From assembly GCF_008693075.1 (NCBI RefSeq), contig NZ_VXKJ01000006.1, positions 1 through 64,000 of the forward strand: 64,000 nt of DNA. Direction: 5' to 3'. Below the pieces are notes generated by a model. That model was given only the letters and a program-made list of their open reading frames with translations, was not told the origin of the DNA and made no database searches. A program made the position numbers and the translations under genes. The DNA comes from Corynebacterium phocae. Lineage in GTDB: Bacteria; Actinomycetota; Actinomycetes; Mycobacteriales; Mycobacteriaceae. Shown here in pieces: positions 1 to 6,790 of the stretch. Every line of letters begins with the position of its first letter. The first letter of the stretch is position 1.

Positions 1-345
1 AGACCCCGCAGGCGCAGCAGCACGCGCAGCCGCAGCCACAGCAGCAGACCCCGCCGCAGACCGCGCCGGCCCAACAGTCACAGTCACAGCCGCAGCCACA
101 GCAGCAGACCGCGTCGGCCCAACAGGCGCAGCCGCAGCCACAGGCGCAGCGGCAAACCCCGCCGGCCCAACAGGCACAGCCGCAGCCACAGCAGCAGACC
201 GCGCCGGCTCAGGAGCACGCGCAGCCAGAGCAGCAGGGTTGGCAGCAGGAGCCGCGGCAGCAGTCACAGGAGCAGGCGCAGGCGCAGCCACAGGCGCAGA
301 CCGCGCCGGCTCAGGAGCAGGCCCCGGCGCAGGCACACCAGTCCA
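1..345. repeat. Degenerate CAG/CCG-rich tandem repeat in dnaX linker
   Basis: Imperfect tandem units built on codons such as cag ccg cag cca cag cag cag acc gcg. They encode repeated (Q)nTAPAQ / QAQPQPQ blocks in the DnaX linker. The array probably varies in length between strains; its 5' limit is outside the window. Confidence 0.8.
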
Positions 346-1220
346 GCGCCCCTGCCCAAAAGCAGACGGAACCGCAGGGCAACGTTCTCAACGCCCTGCG
401 GGAGGAGTGGCCTGCGCTGCGGGCGGACATCGGCCAACGCAACAAGGTCGCTGAAATCATGCTCACCGAGGCGCGGATTCTGGGAATCCGGGAAGACACC
501 GTAGTCCTAGGCCACACGACCGGCGCGTTAGCCCAGCGAATCAACGCAGATAGCAACAACAAAGACGTGGTGGCCGTATTATCAGAGCACCTAGGCCACC
601 CAATCAAAGTGGAATGCGTGGTGGGCACCGACCCCCAAGCCGCCGGACTGCCCGCCGCACAAAGCCCACAGCGGGCTTGGAGCCCCAACCAGCCCGCACG
701 CGAGGCCCAAGACGACAAGGAGTCGGAGAGTCCACGCAAAGCTGAAACACCCGCCACTGATTCCTGGGGCACCCCGCGGGCTATCGGCGGCGCTGCAGAG
801 CCGGCCCCCGACGGTGAATCTGACTCCGGTGAGATTGAGGCGGTATCGGCGGCGAATGCGGAACAGAGCCCCCAACCAACCCACACCGGCGTGCCCACCC
901 CGGGCGAGCGCAGCAGCGGGAACGCACCAGGAGACAAACCGGGCGGAGATTGGCGATCCCGGATCAAGTCAGTCGCAGAAGCAACGCCCCAGCCCACGGA
1001 TTCTTTCAGCGACGGAGTCCCACTGCCGCCAGAGCCCGCCCACGAGTACCCACCGCCCCCCGAGGACAACCCCGCGCCACCACCGGCGGAGGACCCCCAA
1101 GCCGAAGAAGAGCGGATGATGATGGAGGCTTCGTTGGAAACAGGTGAAAGGGACCACCGGGATGGCTTGGAGGTAGCGGTTGACCTGGTGACCGAGCACC
1201 TCGGCGCGCGCCGGGCGTGA
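3..1220 (+). CDS. dnaX: DNA polymerase III subunit gamma/tau, C-terminal part (5' end outside window)
   Basis: Partial gene, open in frame from base 3 to the TGA at 1218-1220. It is the tail of the clamp-loader subunit that hands the beta clamp to the replicative polymerase; the AAA+ ATPase part lies upstream of the window. The first ~115 codons are an almost pure Gln/Pro/Ala linker. A folded tau-type domain follows (from about NVLNALREEWPALRADIG, base 384), then a Pro/Glu-rich acidic stretch and a conserved-looking end (EVAVDLVTEHLGARRA). The frame was verified by translating upstream of the first ATG at 459, which is not the true start. The gene is followed closely by ybaB and recR, the classical dnaX-ybaB-recR order, and the other clamp-loader gene holB is also in this window (60943-62148). 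Identification rests on the C-terminal domain and on synteny. Confidence 0.9.
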   Translation, partial: TPQAQQHAQPQPQQQTPPQTAPAQQSQSQPQPQQQTASAQQAQPQPQAQRQTPPAQQAQPQPQQQTAPAQEHAQPEQQGWQQEPRQQSQEQAQAQPQAQTAPAQEQAPAQAHQSSAPAQKQTEPQGNVLNALREEWPALRADIGQRNKVAEIMLTEARILGIREDTVVLGHTTGALAQRINADSNNKDVVAVLSEHLGHPIKVECVVGTDPQAAGLPAAQSPQRAWSPNQPAREAQDDKESESPRKAETPATDSWGTPRAIGGAAEPAPDGESDSGEIEAVSAANAEQSPQPTHTGVPTPGERSSGNAPGDKPGGDWRSRIKSVAEATPQPTDSFSDGVPLPPEPAHEYPPPPEDNPAPPPAEDPQAEEERMMMEASLETGERDHRDGLEVAVDLVTEHLGARRA

Positions 1221-1271
1221 TGACGGTACAATAACCTAAGAGAAGTTCACATATTCGAATTGGAGAAATTT

Positions 1272-1652
1272 ATGACTACCCCAGATCCGCAACAGCAAGC
1301 CGTTGATATGAACGAGCTCATCGCTCAGGCGGCCCGCGTACAGGAAGAACTTGCCCGCGCCCAGGAAGAAATCCTCAAAGCCCACGTGGAAGGCTCCGCA
1401 GGCAACGGCTTGGTCAAGATTGTCATGACCGGCGGCGCTGAGCTGGTTGACCTGCAGATTGACAAGAGCGTGGTGGACCCAGAAGATATTGACACCCTGA
1501 AAGACCTCATCATGGGTGCCTACAAGGAAGCCCACGCAGCAGCCGGCCGCCTGGCCCAGGAAAAGATTGGCCCCCTGTCCCAGGGCATGGGTCAGTCCCA
1601 GCAAAATTATGACGGCCCGTCGTTCAACGACGTGTTCGGTGGCGGCCAGTAA
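1272..1652 (+). CDS. YbaB/EbfC-family nucleoid-associated protein
   Basis: 126-aa small DNA-binding protein of the YbaB/EbfC family, which forms dimers that bind DNA and associate with the nucleoid. Visible features: an N-terminal amphipathic helix rich in Gln/Glu/Ala (ELIAQAARVQEELARAQEE), the central beta segment GLVKIVMTGGAELVDLQID, and the family signature DTLKDLIMGAYKEAH. ATG 1272 is chosen because GGAG at 1262-1265 is well spaced before it; the frame extends to a TTG at 1260 that would overlap that ribosome-binding site. It lies between dnaX and recR, the usual replication/recombination cluster. A hairpin terminator separates it from recR. Confidence 0.92.
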   Translation: MTTPDPQQQAVDMNELIAQAARVQEELARAQEEILKAHVEGSAGNGLVKIVMTGGAELVDLQIDKSVVDPEDIDTLKDLIMGAYKEAHAAAGRLAQEKIGPLSQGMGQSQQNYDGPSFNDVFGGGQ

Positions 1653-1662
1653 GCTAGCCTTT

Positions 1663-1700
1663 AAACCGCGCTTGCCCGTGTCTAGCGGGGGCGCGGTTTT
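1663..1700 (+). terminator. Rho-independent terminator between ybaB and recR
   Basis: 9-bp perfect stem aaaccgcgc (1663-1671) / gcgcggttt (1691-1699), ending in a short T run. It may partially terminate dnaX-ybaB transcription before recR, which has its own good ribosome-binding site (aaaggag). Confidence 0.7.
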
Positions 1701-1722
1701 GCCATGTTTAAAGGAGTAGAAA

Positions 1723-2385
1723 ATGTTTGAAGGCCCACTGCAGGATCTGATTGATGAGCTCTCCCGCCTGCCGGGGGTAGGTCCCAAGTCGGCGCAGCGT
1801 ATAGCTTTTCACATCCTGCACATGGACCCGGAGGACGTCACGCGGCTGCAGGAAGCGTTGGGAGGGGTGCGTGACGGCGTGAGTTTTTGCCGCATCTGTT
1901 GCAACATCTCCCGTGAGGACGTGTGCCGTATTTGCATTAACTCCCAGCGTGATACCGCAACGGTGTGCGTGGTGGAAGAACCCAAAGACATCCAGGTCAT
2001 TGAGCGCACGGGGGAGTACTCGGGCCGGTATCACGTGTTGGGTGGTGCCCTGGACCCGCTGGGCAACGTGGGTCCCAAGGATTTGAACATTTCCCAGCTG
2101 TTGCAGCGGATTGGCGGGGTGTTGGAGGACCGGGAGCTGGCGGACTCAACGCCGGAGCACCCACTTTTCGATGCCGCCCCGGATATCCGCGAAGTCATCT
2201 TGGCCATGGACCCCAACACGGAAGGTGAGGCCACGGCGGCGTACTTGGTACGTTTGCTCCGCGATTTCCCGGACTTGAAAATCACGCGGCTGGCCTCCGG
2301 AATGCCCTTGGGAGGGGACCTGGAGTTCGTGGATGAGCTAACTTTGTCCCGCGCGTTGTCGGGGCGTTTGACGGTTCAGGGCTAA
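1723..2385 (+). CDS. recR: Recombination mediator protein RecR
   Basis: 220-aa RecR of the RecFOR pathway, which helps load RecA on gapped DNA. Domains in order: N-terminal helix-hairpin-helix ([20 protein letters not shown]), a four-cysteine zinc finger ([18 protein letters not shown], about residues 56-73), a Toprim domain ([19 protein letters not shown] onward) and a C-terminal Walker-B-like end ([20 protein letters not shown]). Length matches the family. The start has a strong AAAGGAG at the right spacing. It is third in the dnaX-ybaB-recR arrangement. Confidence 0.97.
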   Translation: MFEGPLQDLIDELSRLPGVGPKSAQRIAFHILHMDPEDVTRLQEALGGVRDGVSFCRICCNISREDVCRICINSQRDTATVCVVEEPKDIQVIERTGEYSGRYHVLGGALDPLGNVGPKDLNISQLLQRIGGVLEDRELADSTPEHPLFDAAPDIREVILAMDPNTEGEATAAYLVRLLRDFPDLKITRLASGMPLGGDLEFVDELTLSRALSGRLTVQG

Positions 2386-2387
2386 AA

Positions 2388-2457
2388 CCTGTGGATAACT
2401 CCCCGAAATAGCCGGTTTTGGGCCGCCGGTGGGCAGATTTTCAAAGTTATCCACAGG
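2388..2457. promoter_or_regulatory. Inverted pair of perfect DnaA boxes upstream of HNH gene
   Basis: TTATCCACA, the textbook DnaA box, occurs on the minus strand at 2390-2398 and on the plus strand at 2447-2455. Both are embedded in the longer shared word AGTTATCCACAG. They sit in the 124-bp gap between recR and the HNH gene. No AT-rich unwinding region or dnaA/dnaN neighbours are present, so this is not an origin; it could be a DnaA-responsive promoter or a DnaA titration site. Confidence 0.6.
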
Positions 2458-2509
2458 CTGGGCATGTGGCCCTGGCGCGAGTGGGCGGGGACCTTTAGTC
2501 TCACGAAGT

Positions 2510-3523
2510 ATGAACCCATTACAACAACTTGCACAATCATTTAGGCAACCGGGGCTGGAGCTTTTTGCCGCCTGCGCCGGGAAGTCCCAGGGCCAGATTA
2601 AAGCCATGGGCATACCTGCTAAGAACGCTGGGGAAATTTTCCGGGCGGCACAAGCCTTTAACACGCCAACGCGTTCGCGCGACAGGCAGCGCCAAGCCAT
2701 CCAGTCAGCCCGTGACAACGGGTTGACGTGGGTAGAGCTGGTAGAAATTGATAAATACGCCCGGAAACTCAAAGACGAGGCCAAGGCCTGGCGCCTGCGG
2801 CTGAAGCTATGCCGGGTCAGCGGAGGACTGGCCGCCATCAGGAAGGCGGCCCAGGGGTTGCTGAAAACCCTTAAACCCAAACCCAAGCCCGAGCCAGAGG
2901 TGAAGATGGAGCAACCCCAGGACGGGTTGTGGAAGCTCAGCGTCCGCGCGGATTCCTCCATGTTGGCCGCCATTGCCACCAAGCTGGCGAAAGCCAAAGA
3001 CAAGGTAGCGGCCTTCGCCGAGATTCTAGAGCAAGGTGCCCCGCAGCCCACGCTTTATACCCACGTGGTCATCACTGCAGAAGACATCCAGGCCATTGAA
3101 GCGGACCAGGGTGAAGACGTGCTCCTGCGGATGACCGACGGCGCGGTAATCACCGGCGCGGAATTGGCGCGCAGGAAACTCGCGGAGATGGGGTTTGTGA
3201 CAATAGTGAGCAACTTCGGCGGGCCGGTTAATACGTACCGGTTGCAGCGGAGTGCTTCGGGAAAGCAGCGGCTGGCCGCGTCCGTGGTGAACACCACCTG
3301 CGTGGTAGACACGTGCAACAAACCCGCCGAGCAGTGCGAAATGCACCACATGCAAGCCTGGTCAGAAGGCGGAGAAACCAACCTCAGTAACCTGGTTCCG
3401 CTGTGCCCGTTCCACAACGGGCGCAACGATGACAACCCGCACCGGCCCAACCATGGGCGCGTGGAACGCGTCAAGGGCAAAGCCCGCTGGGTGCCCGCCT
3501 GGAGCCAGGGGGTGGTGTTTTAA
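2510..3523 (+). CDS. HNH endonuclease-domain protein (DUF222/13E12-like)
   Basis: 337-aa protein with a C-terminal HNH nuclease domain: two Cys pairs frame the motif (CNKPAEQC then MHHMQAWSEGGETNLSNLV and LCPFHNGRNDD), giving the HH...N...H metal-binding core. The N-terminal two thirds is helical and Lys-rich with a KPKPKPEPEVK linker, as in the mobile-looking HNH families common in Actinobacteria. ATG 2510 (MNPLQQLAQSF) is favoured over the in-frame GTG/ATG at 2429, which would make the N-terminus run through the DnaA-box intergenic sequence. Its stop overlaps the stop of convergent gatD by 4 bp. Cellular role unknown; it may be a nuclease acting on host or invading DNA. Confidence 0.8.
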   Translation: MNPLQQLAQSFRQPGLELFAACAGKSQGQIKAMGIPAKNAGEIFRAAQAFNTPTRSRDRQRQAIQSARDNGLTWVELVEIDKYARKLKDEAKAWRLRLKLCRVSGGLAAIRKAAQGLLKTLKPKPKPEPEVKMEQPQDGLWKLSVRADSSMLAAIATKLAKAKDKVAAFAEILEQGAPQPTLYTHVVITAEDIQAIEADQGEDVLLRMTDGAVITGAELARRKLAEMGFVTIVSNFGGPVNTYRLQRSASGKQRLAASVVNTTCVVDTCNKPAEQCEMHHMQAWSEGGETNLSNLVPLCPFHNGRNDDNPHRPNHGRVERVKGKARWVPAWSQGVVF

Positions 3524-4254
3524 GCCAAGCGCTCTCTGCGCAATTGCGCGACTGCGGGAATGTTTAGCGGCTGGAGCTGTTTTAGGTCCACGCCCATAGC
3601 GCGTGCCAGGAGGTAATCCGCCAACTGCGGGTTGCGGGCCAGCGCCGGACCGTGCATGTAAGTGGCAACGATGGACCCTTGGACCGCGCCCTCAGCCAAG
3701 ATTTGGGCCTCACCATCTTCGAGGTCCGCGGAAGCGTGGCGGTCAGCGTTGCCCACGCCTTTGCTCAGGCGGCCCAGCGGGTAGGCGTCCGCGCCCAGGA
3801 TGGTGGCACCCATGTGGTTTTCAAACCCGGTTAGGGGTTCGTTGACGTCATCGAGTTGGGGTTCGGACACGACCTCCCCGATAGCGCGCTTTCCCAGCGT
3901 GCCGGTTTCCATGTCCAGCAGCCCCACGCCGGCAACGGTTTGGCCGCCGGCCCTAAAAGAGCTGCCCAAAACCTGGAGCCCGGCGCAGACCGCAAAGATG
4001 GGGCGCCCGGCATTAGCCGCGCGGGTCAGGCCGCCGTCGGCGATGAGGTGCTCTGCCGCCAAAATCTGCGCGGTGTCCTCACCGCCGCCCAGGGTGTAGA
4101 CGTCCAGGTTCTCCGGGATGGCTTCCCCCAGCGTGAAACGGTGGATCTCCGCGTCTATGCCGCGCATGCGGGCGCGCTGACGGAGCACCAGGGCGTTGCC
4201 GTCATCACCGTAGGTTCCCAGGACGTCTGGGAGAATGAGTCCGATGTTAAGCAT
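3520..4254 (-). CDS. gatD: Lipid II isoglutaminyl synthase, glutamine amidotransferase subunit GatD
   Basis: 244-aa class I-like glutaminase that supplies ammonia to MurT for amidation of the D-Glu residue of lipid II. Catalytic cysteine is in FAVCAGLQVLG (C90), and a C-terminal histidine region YMHGPALARNP completes the site. It resembles CobB/CobQ-type amidotransferases and is often annotated as cobyric acid synthase, but the adjacent MurT makes the cell-wall role much more likely. ATG overlaps the end of murT by 8 bp (4247-4254), so the two are translationally coupled. Confidence 0.93.
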   Translation of the reverse strand: MLNIGLILPDVLGTYGDDGNALVLRQRARMRGIDAEIHRFTLGEAIPENLDVYTLGGGEDTAQILAAEHLIADGGLTRAANAGRPIFAVCAGLQVLGSSFRAGGQTVAGVGLLDMETGTLGKRAIGEVVSEPQLDDVNEPLTGFENHMGATILGADAYPLGRLSKGVGNADRHASADLEDGEAQILAEGAVQGSIVATYMHGPALARNPQLADYLLARAMGVDLKQLQPLNIPAVAQLRRERLA

Positions 4255-5512
4255 TGGCTGTCTCCTTGAGCAGTGCGCGGCGCAGGTCGCGGAACGCGGT
4301 GTAGTTGGCTAAGACCTCAATACGGCCCTCTGGGCACGCGGCAATGGCTTTGAGCGGGCTGGGGATAAGTTCGTGGGAGATGTCTGCGTAGACCAGGCGC
4401 ACGGCCAGGTCCGTGCCACGCTCACCAGCGGCCTTGACCTCAACGCCTTCGAAATCCTCAAAGCGCACGTCCCACAACCAGGACATATCCACGCCGTCAG
4501 CTTCCTGGCCGTTGACAGCAATGACCAGGCCGTCAGCGCTGCGGTCAACCATGGATAGCGCTTCTTGCCAGCCGGCGGGGTTCTTGGCCAGCAGTAGGCG
4601 GATTTCCCGCCCATTCCAAGTGATAGTGGAGTACCTGCCGGCAACGTCATCTACTTTTTCCGTGGCGGCAATTGCTGCGTCCAAGGGCACGTCGAAAGCG
4701 GTTACGGCGGCGGCGATAGCCTGGGTGGCGTTACCGCGGTTAGCACGCCCCGGCAGCGTCAGATTTAACTCCGCGTCCCCGCCAGGGCTGCCGATGCCCC
4801 CTTCCGTGACCACCCAATCAGGCTCCGGGCGGCTAAACGTCCGGCCGTCGCCCATTGGCTTGATGTCGTACCAGTGCGACCCTTCGTGGATAATCTGGCC
4901 ACTACTGCGCGGGGACGCAACGGAGTCGCCTAACCAGCCGGCTCCGGCGGATACCCACACCACGTTCTTGGCGTCGTAGGCAACCGAGGTCATCAGGACG
5001 TCGTCGCAGTTGGCAATGACCAACATGTCCGGGTGAGCCTCCACGCAGGCGCGCAGGGCGCGTTCAATCTTGTTGATTTCCCCCACGCGGTCAAGCTGGT
5101 CCCGCGAAAGGTTCAGAAGTACCAGCGCGGTGGGAGAAATCATGTCCGCCACGTGTGGCACGTGCAGCTCATCTACCTCCAGCACCACATGTGAGGCGTC
5201 CTTGCCTGCCAGCAACGCGGAAATGATCCCGGCGTCCATGTTGTCCCCACCCTCATTGGTGGCAACGGGGTAGCGCGTACGCAACGCGGCCGCCAACATG
5301 CGGGTGGTGGTGGACTTGCCGTTGGTGCCTGTCACCAGCACGGACGGCCGGCCACCGGCCAAAGATGCCATAATCTTGGGGTCAATAGCCCCAGCAACCA
5401 AGCCACCAATCATGCCACCAGCACCCCGGCCGGAAGCCCGGGACGCGGCAGTAGCCGCCTTGGCAGCCACAGTAGCTAGGGCGGAGCGCGCCTTAAGGAT
5501 ACTAAAACTCAT
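4247..5512 (-). CDS. murT: Lipid II isoglutaminyl synthase, Mur-ligase-like subunit MurT
   Basis: 421-aa Mur-ligase-family ATPase that activates the alpha-carboxyl of D-Glu in lipid II for amidation by ammonia from GatD. P-loop TGTNGKSTTT (residues 61-70), Mur-ligase middle motif LEVDELHVP and NLSRDQLDR, and a C-terminal DUF1727-type domain (DGLVIAVNGQEADGVDMSWLWD). Known MurT proteins carry a cysteine zinc ribbon in the middle domain; here the equivalent stretch (about residues 199-230, ASPRSSGQIIHEGSHWYDI...) has Ser where the first Cys pair would be and no second pair. First gene of a two-gene operon with gatD. Confidence 0.93.
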   Translation of the reverse strand: MSFSILKARSALATVAAKAATAASRASGRGAGGMIGGLVAGAIDPKIMASLAGGRPSVLVTGTNGKSTTTRMLAAALRTRYPVATNEGGDNMDAGIISALLAGKDASHVVLEVDELHVPHVADMISPTALVLLNLSRDQLDRVGEINKIERALRACVEAHPDMLVIANCDDVLMTSVAYDAKNVVWVSAGAGWLGDSVASPRSSGQIIHEGSHWYDIKPMGDGRTFSRPEPDWVVTEGGIGSPGGDAELNLTLPGRANRGNATQAIAAAVTAFDVPLDAAIAATEKVDDVAGRYSTITWNGREIRLLLAKNPAGWQEALSMVDRSADGLVIAVNGQEADGVDMSWLWDVRFEDFEGVEVKAAGERGTDLAVRLVYADISHELIPSPLKAIAACPEGRIEVLANYTAFRDLRRALLKETANA

Positions 5513-5536
5513 GAACCTAAGTTTAGCCCCTGTGCA

Positions 5537-6763
5537 CTAGTTGGTGTTGCCTTTGCCACGCCGCCGGCGGTTTCCGCCCCGGGACCCGCGCCGGCGCTTG
5601 CGGGCGTTCGGATCTCCACCAGGATCCCCAGCGCGCCGGGGCCGGCGTGGGTACGGCCACGCGCCCGGCGCTGGCACGGGCTTAGGTGCCTCCGGCAGCG
5701 GCGGCGCCACGTTGTCCAAAAGCTCTAGGAACCTCTCATCGCTGACCAGCGGAATGTCCTTGCGGTCCGCGTGCATGGCCTTGCCCTGCAAGTTCTCCCG
5801 GTCAGTCAGGTTGCACACAATCAACGAGGATTCCCGGGTCAGTTTCTCCACGTAGTTCAAGCCCGCGGCCATACCGGCGGCGATGAGTTCATCCGGTTCC
5901 ATGGAAATTTCCGGAGCAATGACAAATTCCATGCCTTTGCGCAACGTGTCCTTGAACTTCCCCGGGTTGGAGTAAGTACGCGGCGCCTTAGCAGCGTCCA
6001 CTCGCACGTTGGAACGCTGCAAACCAAAGCGGTCTCCGCGCAGGTTCTTCGGATCCAACGTACACACCACACCCGGGGTGTTGGATTGGTGGCGTTCCAG
6101 ATCCACCAGCAGCTGCGTCTGCTCCCGGGACGTTTGCGCCTCTGGTAGTGCCGCGCGTTGGGAACTGGCGCGGTAGTCCGGGGTGTCAAGGCCGGTGGCT
6201 GCGGCAACGGCGGCCAGGCGGACATCGGCAAGCGAAATGTTGCGACGTCGCGCCGTGGCAAGCGTGTCAACAATAGCCACCGGCGCCGGGATGTGGCCCA
6301 CCTTCTGCCGGCGGCGGCGCCCCCTCCCGCGGTTACGGGACCGGTTGGCGCGGGCGGCCGCCATCATGGCACGCCTGGCCTCAGAAACTAGGAAACCCCA
6401 AACATACGTGGCGTCATGGACTACCAACGTGCGGCCGTCAATCAGGCGGTCGAGGGGGTTTAAAATCCGGGAGAATTGCTGCCCTGCGGCCAATTCTTCC
6501 TCCGAAAGTCCGTGCTGGTGCCGCGGCCCCGGGTCGATGGGCGGATTAAGTACCGCATGGAATTCCTGGCCGGTTTCGCCCGCAGCGTTGTAGGTCAGGG
6601 CGTCGACTGTAACCAACCGTCCCGTGGACGGGTGGATGCCGGTGGACTGGATAGTAACGGCGATAAAGGGGAACTTTTCTACCTGCTCCAGACGTGCCAG
6701 CTCCTGGGGGGACAGTGGTTTGTCCTGCTTCTTATCAGAAGCATTAGTTGGCGAGGAAGTCAT
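5537..6763 (-). CDS. DnaQ-like exonuclease-fold protein with BRCT-like region, catalytic residues apparently lost
   Basis: 408-aa protein often annotated as DNA polymerase III epsilon subunit in this genomic position. The N-terminal 200 residues follow the DEDDh exonuclease layout, but the first motif, normally DxE, reads FIAVTIQSTG (T37-I-Q39), and the second, normally HNxxFD, reads HDATYVWGFL with V121 in place of Asp. No HxAxxD third motif is obvious. A segment around residues 285-345 (GLNYVEKLTRESSLIVCNL ... VSDERFLELL) looks like a BRCT domain. The C-terminus is a long Arg/Gly-rich basic tail (RRRGSRGGNRRRRGKGN), suited to nucleic acid binding. Located between murT and leuA as in other corynebacteria. 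More likely a DNA/RNA-binding or scaffold pseudoenzyme than a proofreading exonuclease. Confidence 0.75.
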   Translation of the reverse strand: MTSSPTNASDKKQDKPLSPQELARLEQVEKFPFIAVTIQSTGIHPSTGRLVTVDALTYNAAGETGQEFHAVLNPPIDPGPRHQHGLSEEELAAGQQFSRILNPLDRLIDGRTLVVHDATYVWGFLVSEARRAMMAAARANRSRNRGRGRRRRQKVGHIPAPVAIVDTLATARRRNISLADVRLAAVAAATGLDTPDYRASSQRAALPEAQTSREQTQLLVDLERHQSNTPGVVCTLDPKNLRGDRFGLQRSNVRVDAAKAPRTYSNPGKFKDTLRKGMEFVIAPEISMEPDELIAAGMAAGLNYVEKLTRESSLIVCNLTDRENLQGKAMHADRKDIPLVSDERFLELLDNVAPPLPEAPKPVPAPGAWPYPRRPRRAGDPGGDPNARKRRRGSRGGNRRRRGKGNTN

Positions 6764-6790
6764 TGTTACTACCTTAGTTCACCGCCGGCC

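Noticed and set aside
311-1231. Long minus-strand ORF opposite dnaX
   Set aside because: Antisense of a GC-rich repeat; the plus strand encodes a recognisable DnaX C-terminus.
2388-2457. Replication origin
   Set aside because: Two DnaA boxes only, no AT-rich unwinding element, and no dnaA/dnaN/gyrB neighbours.
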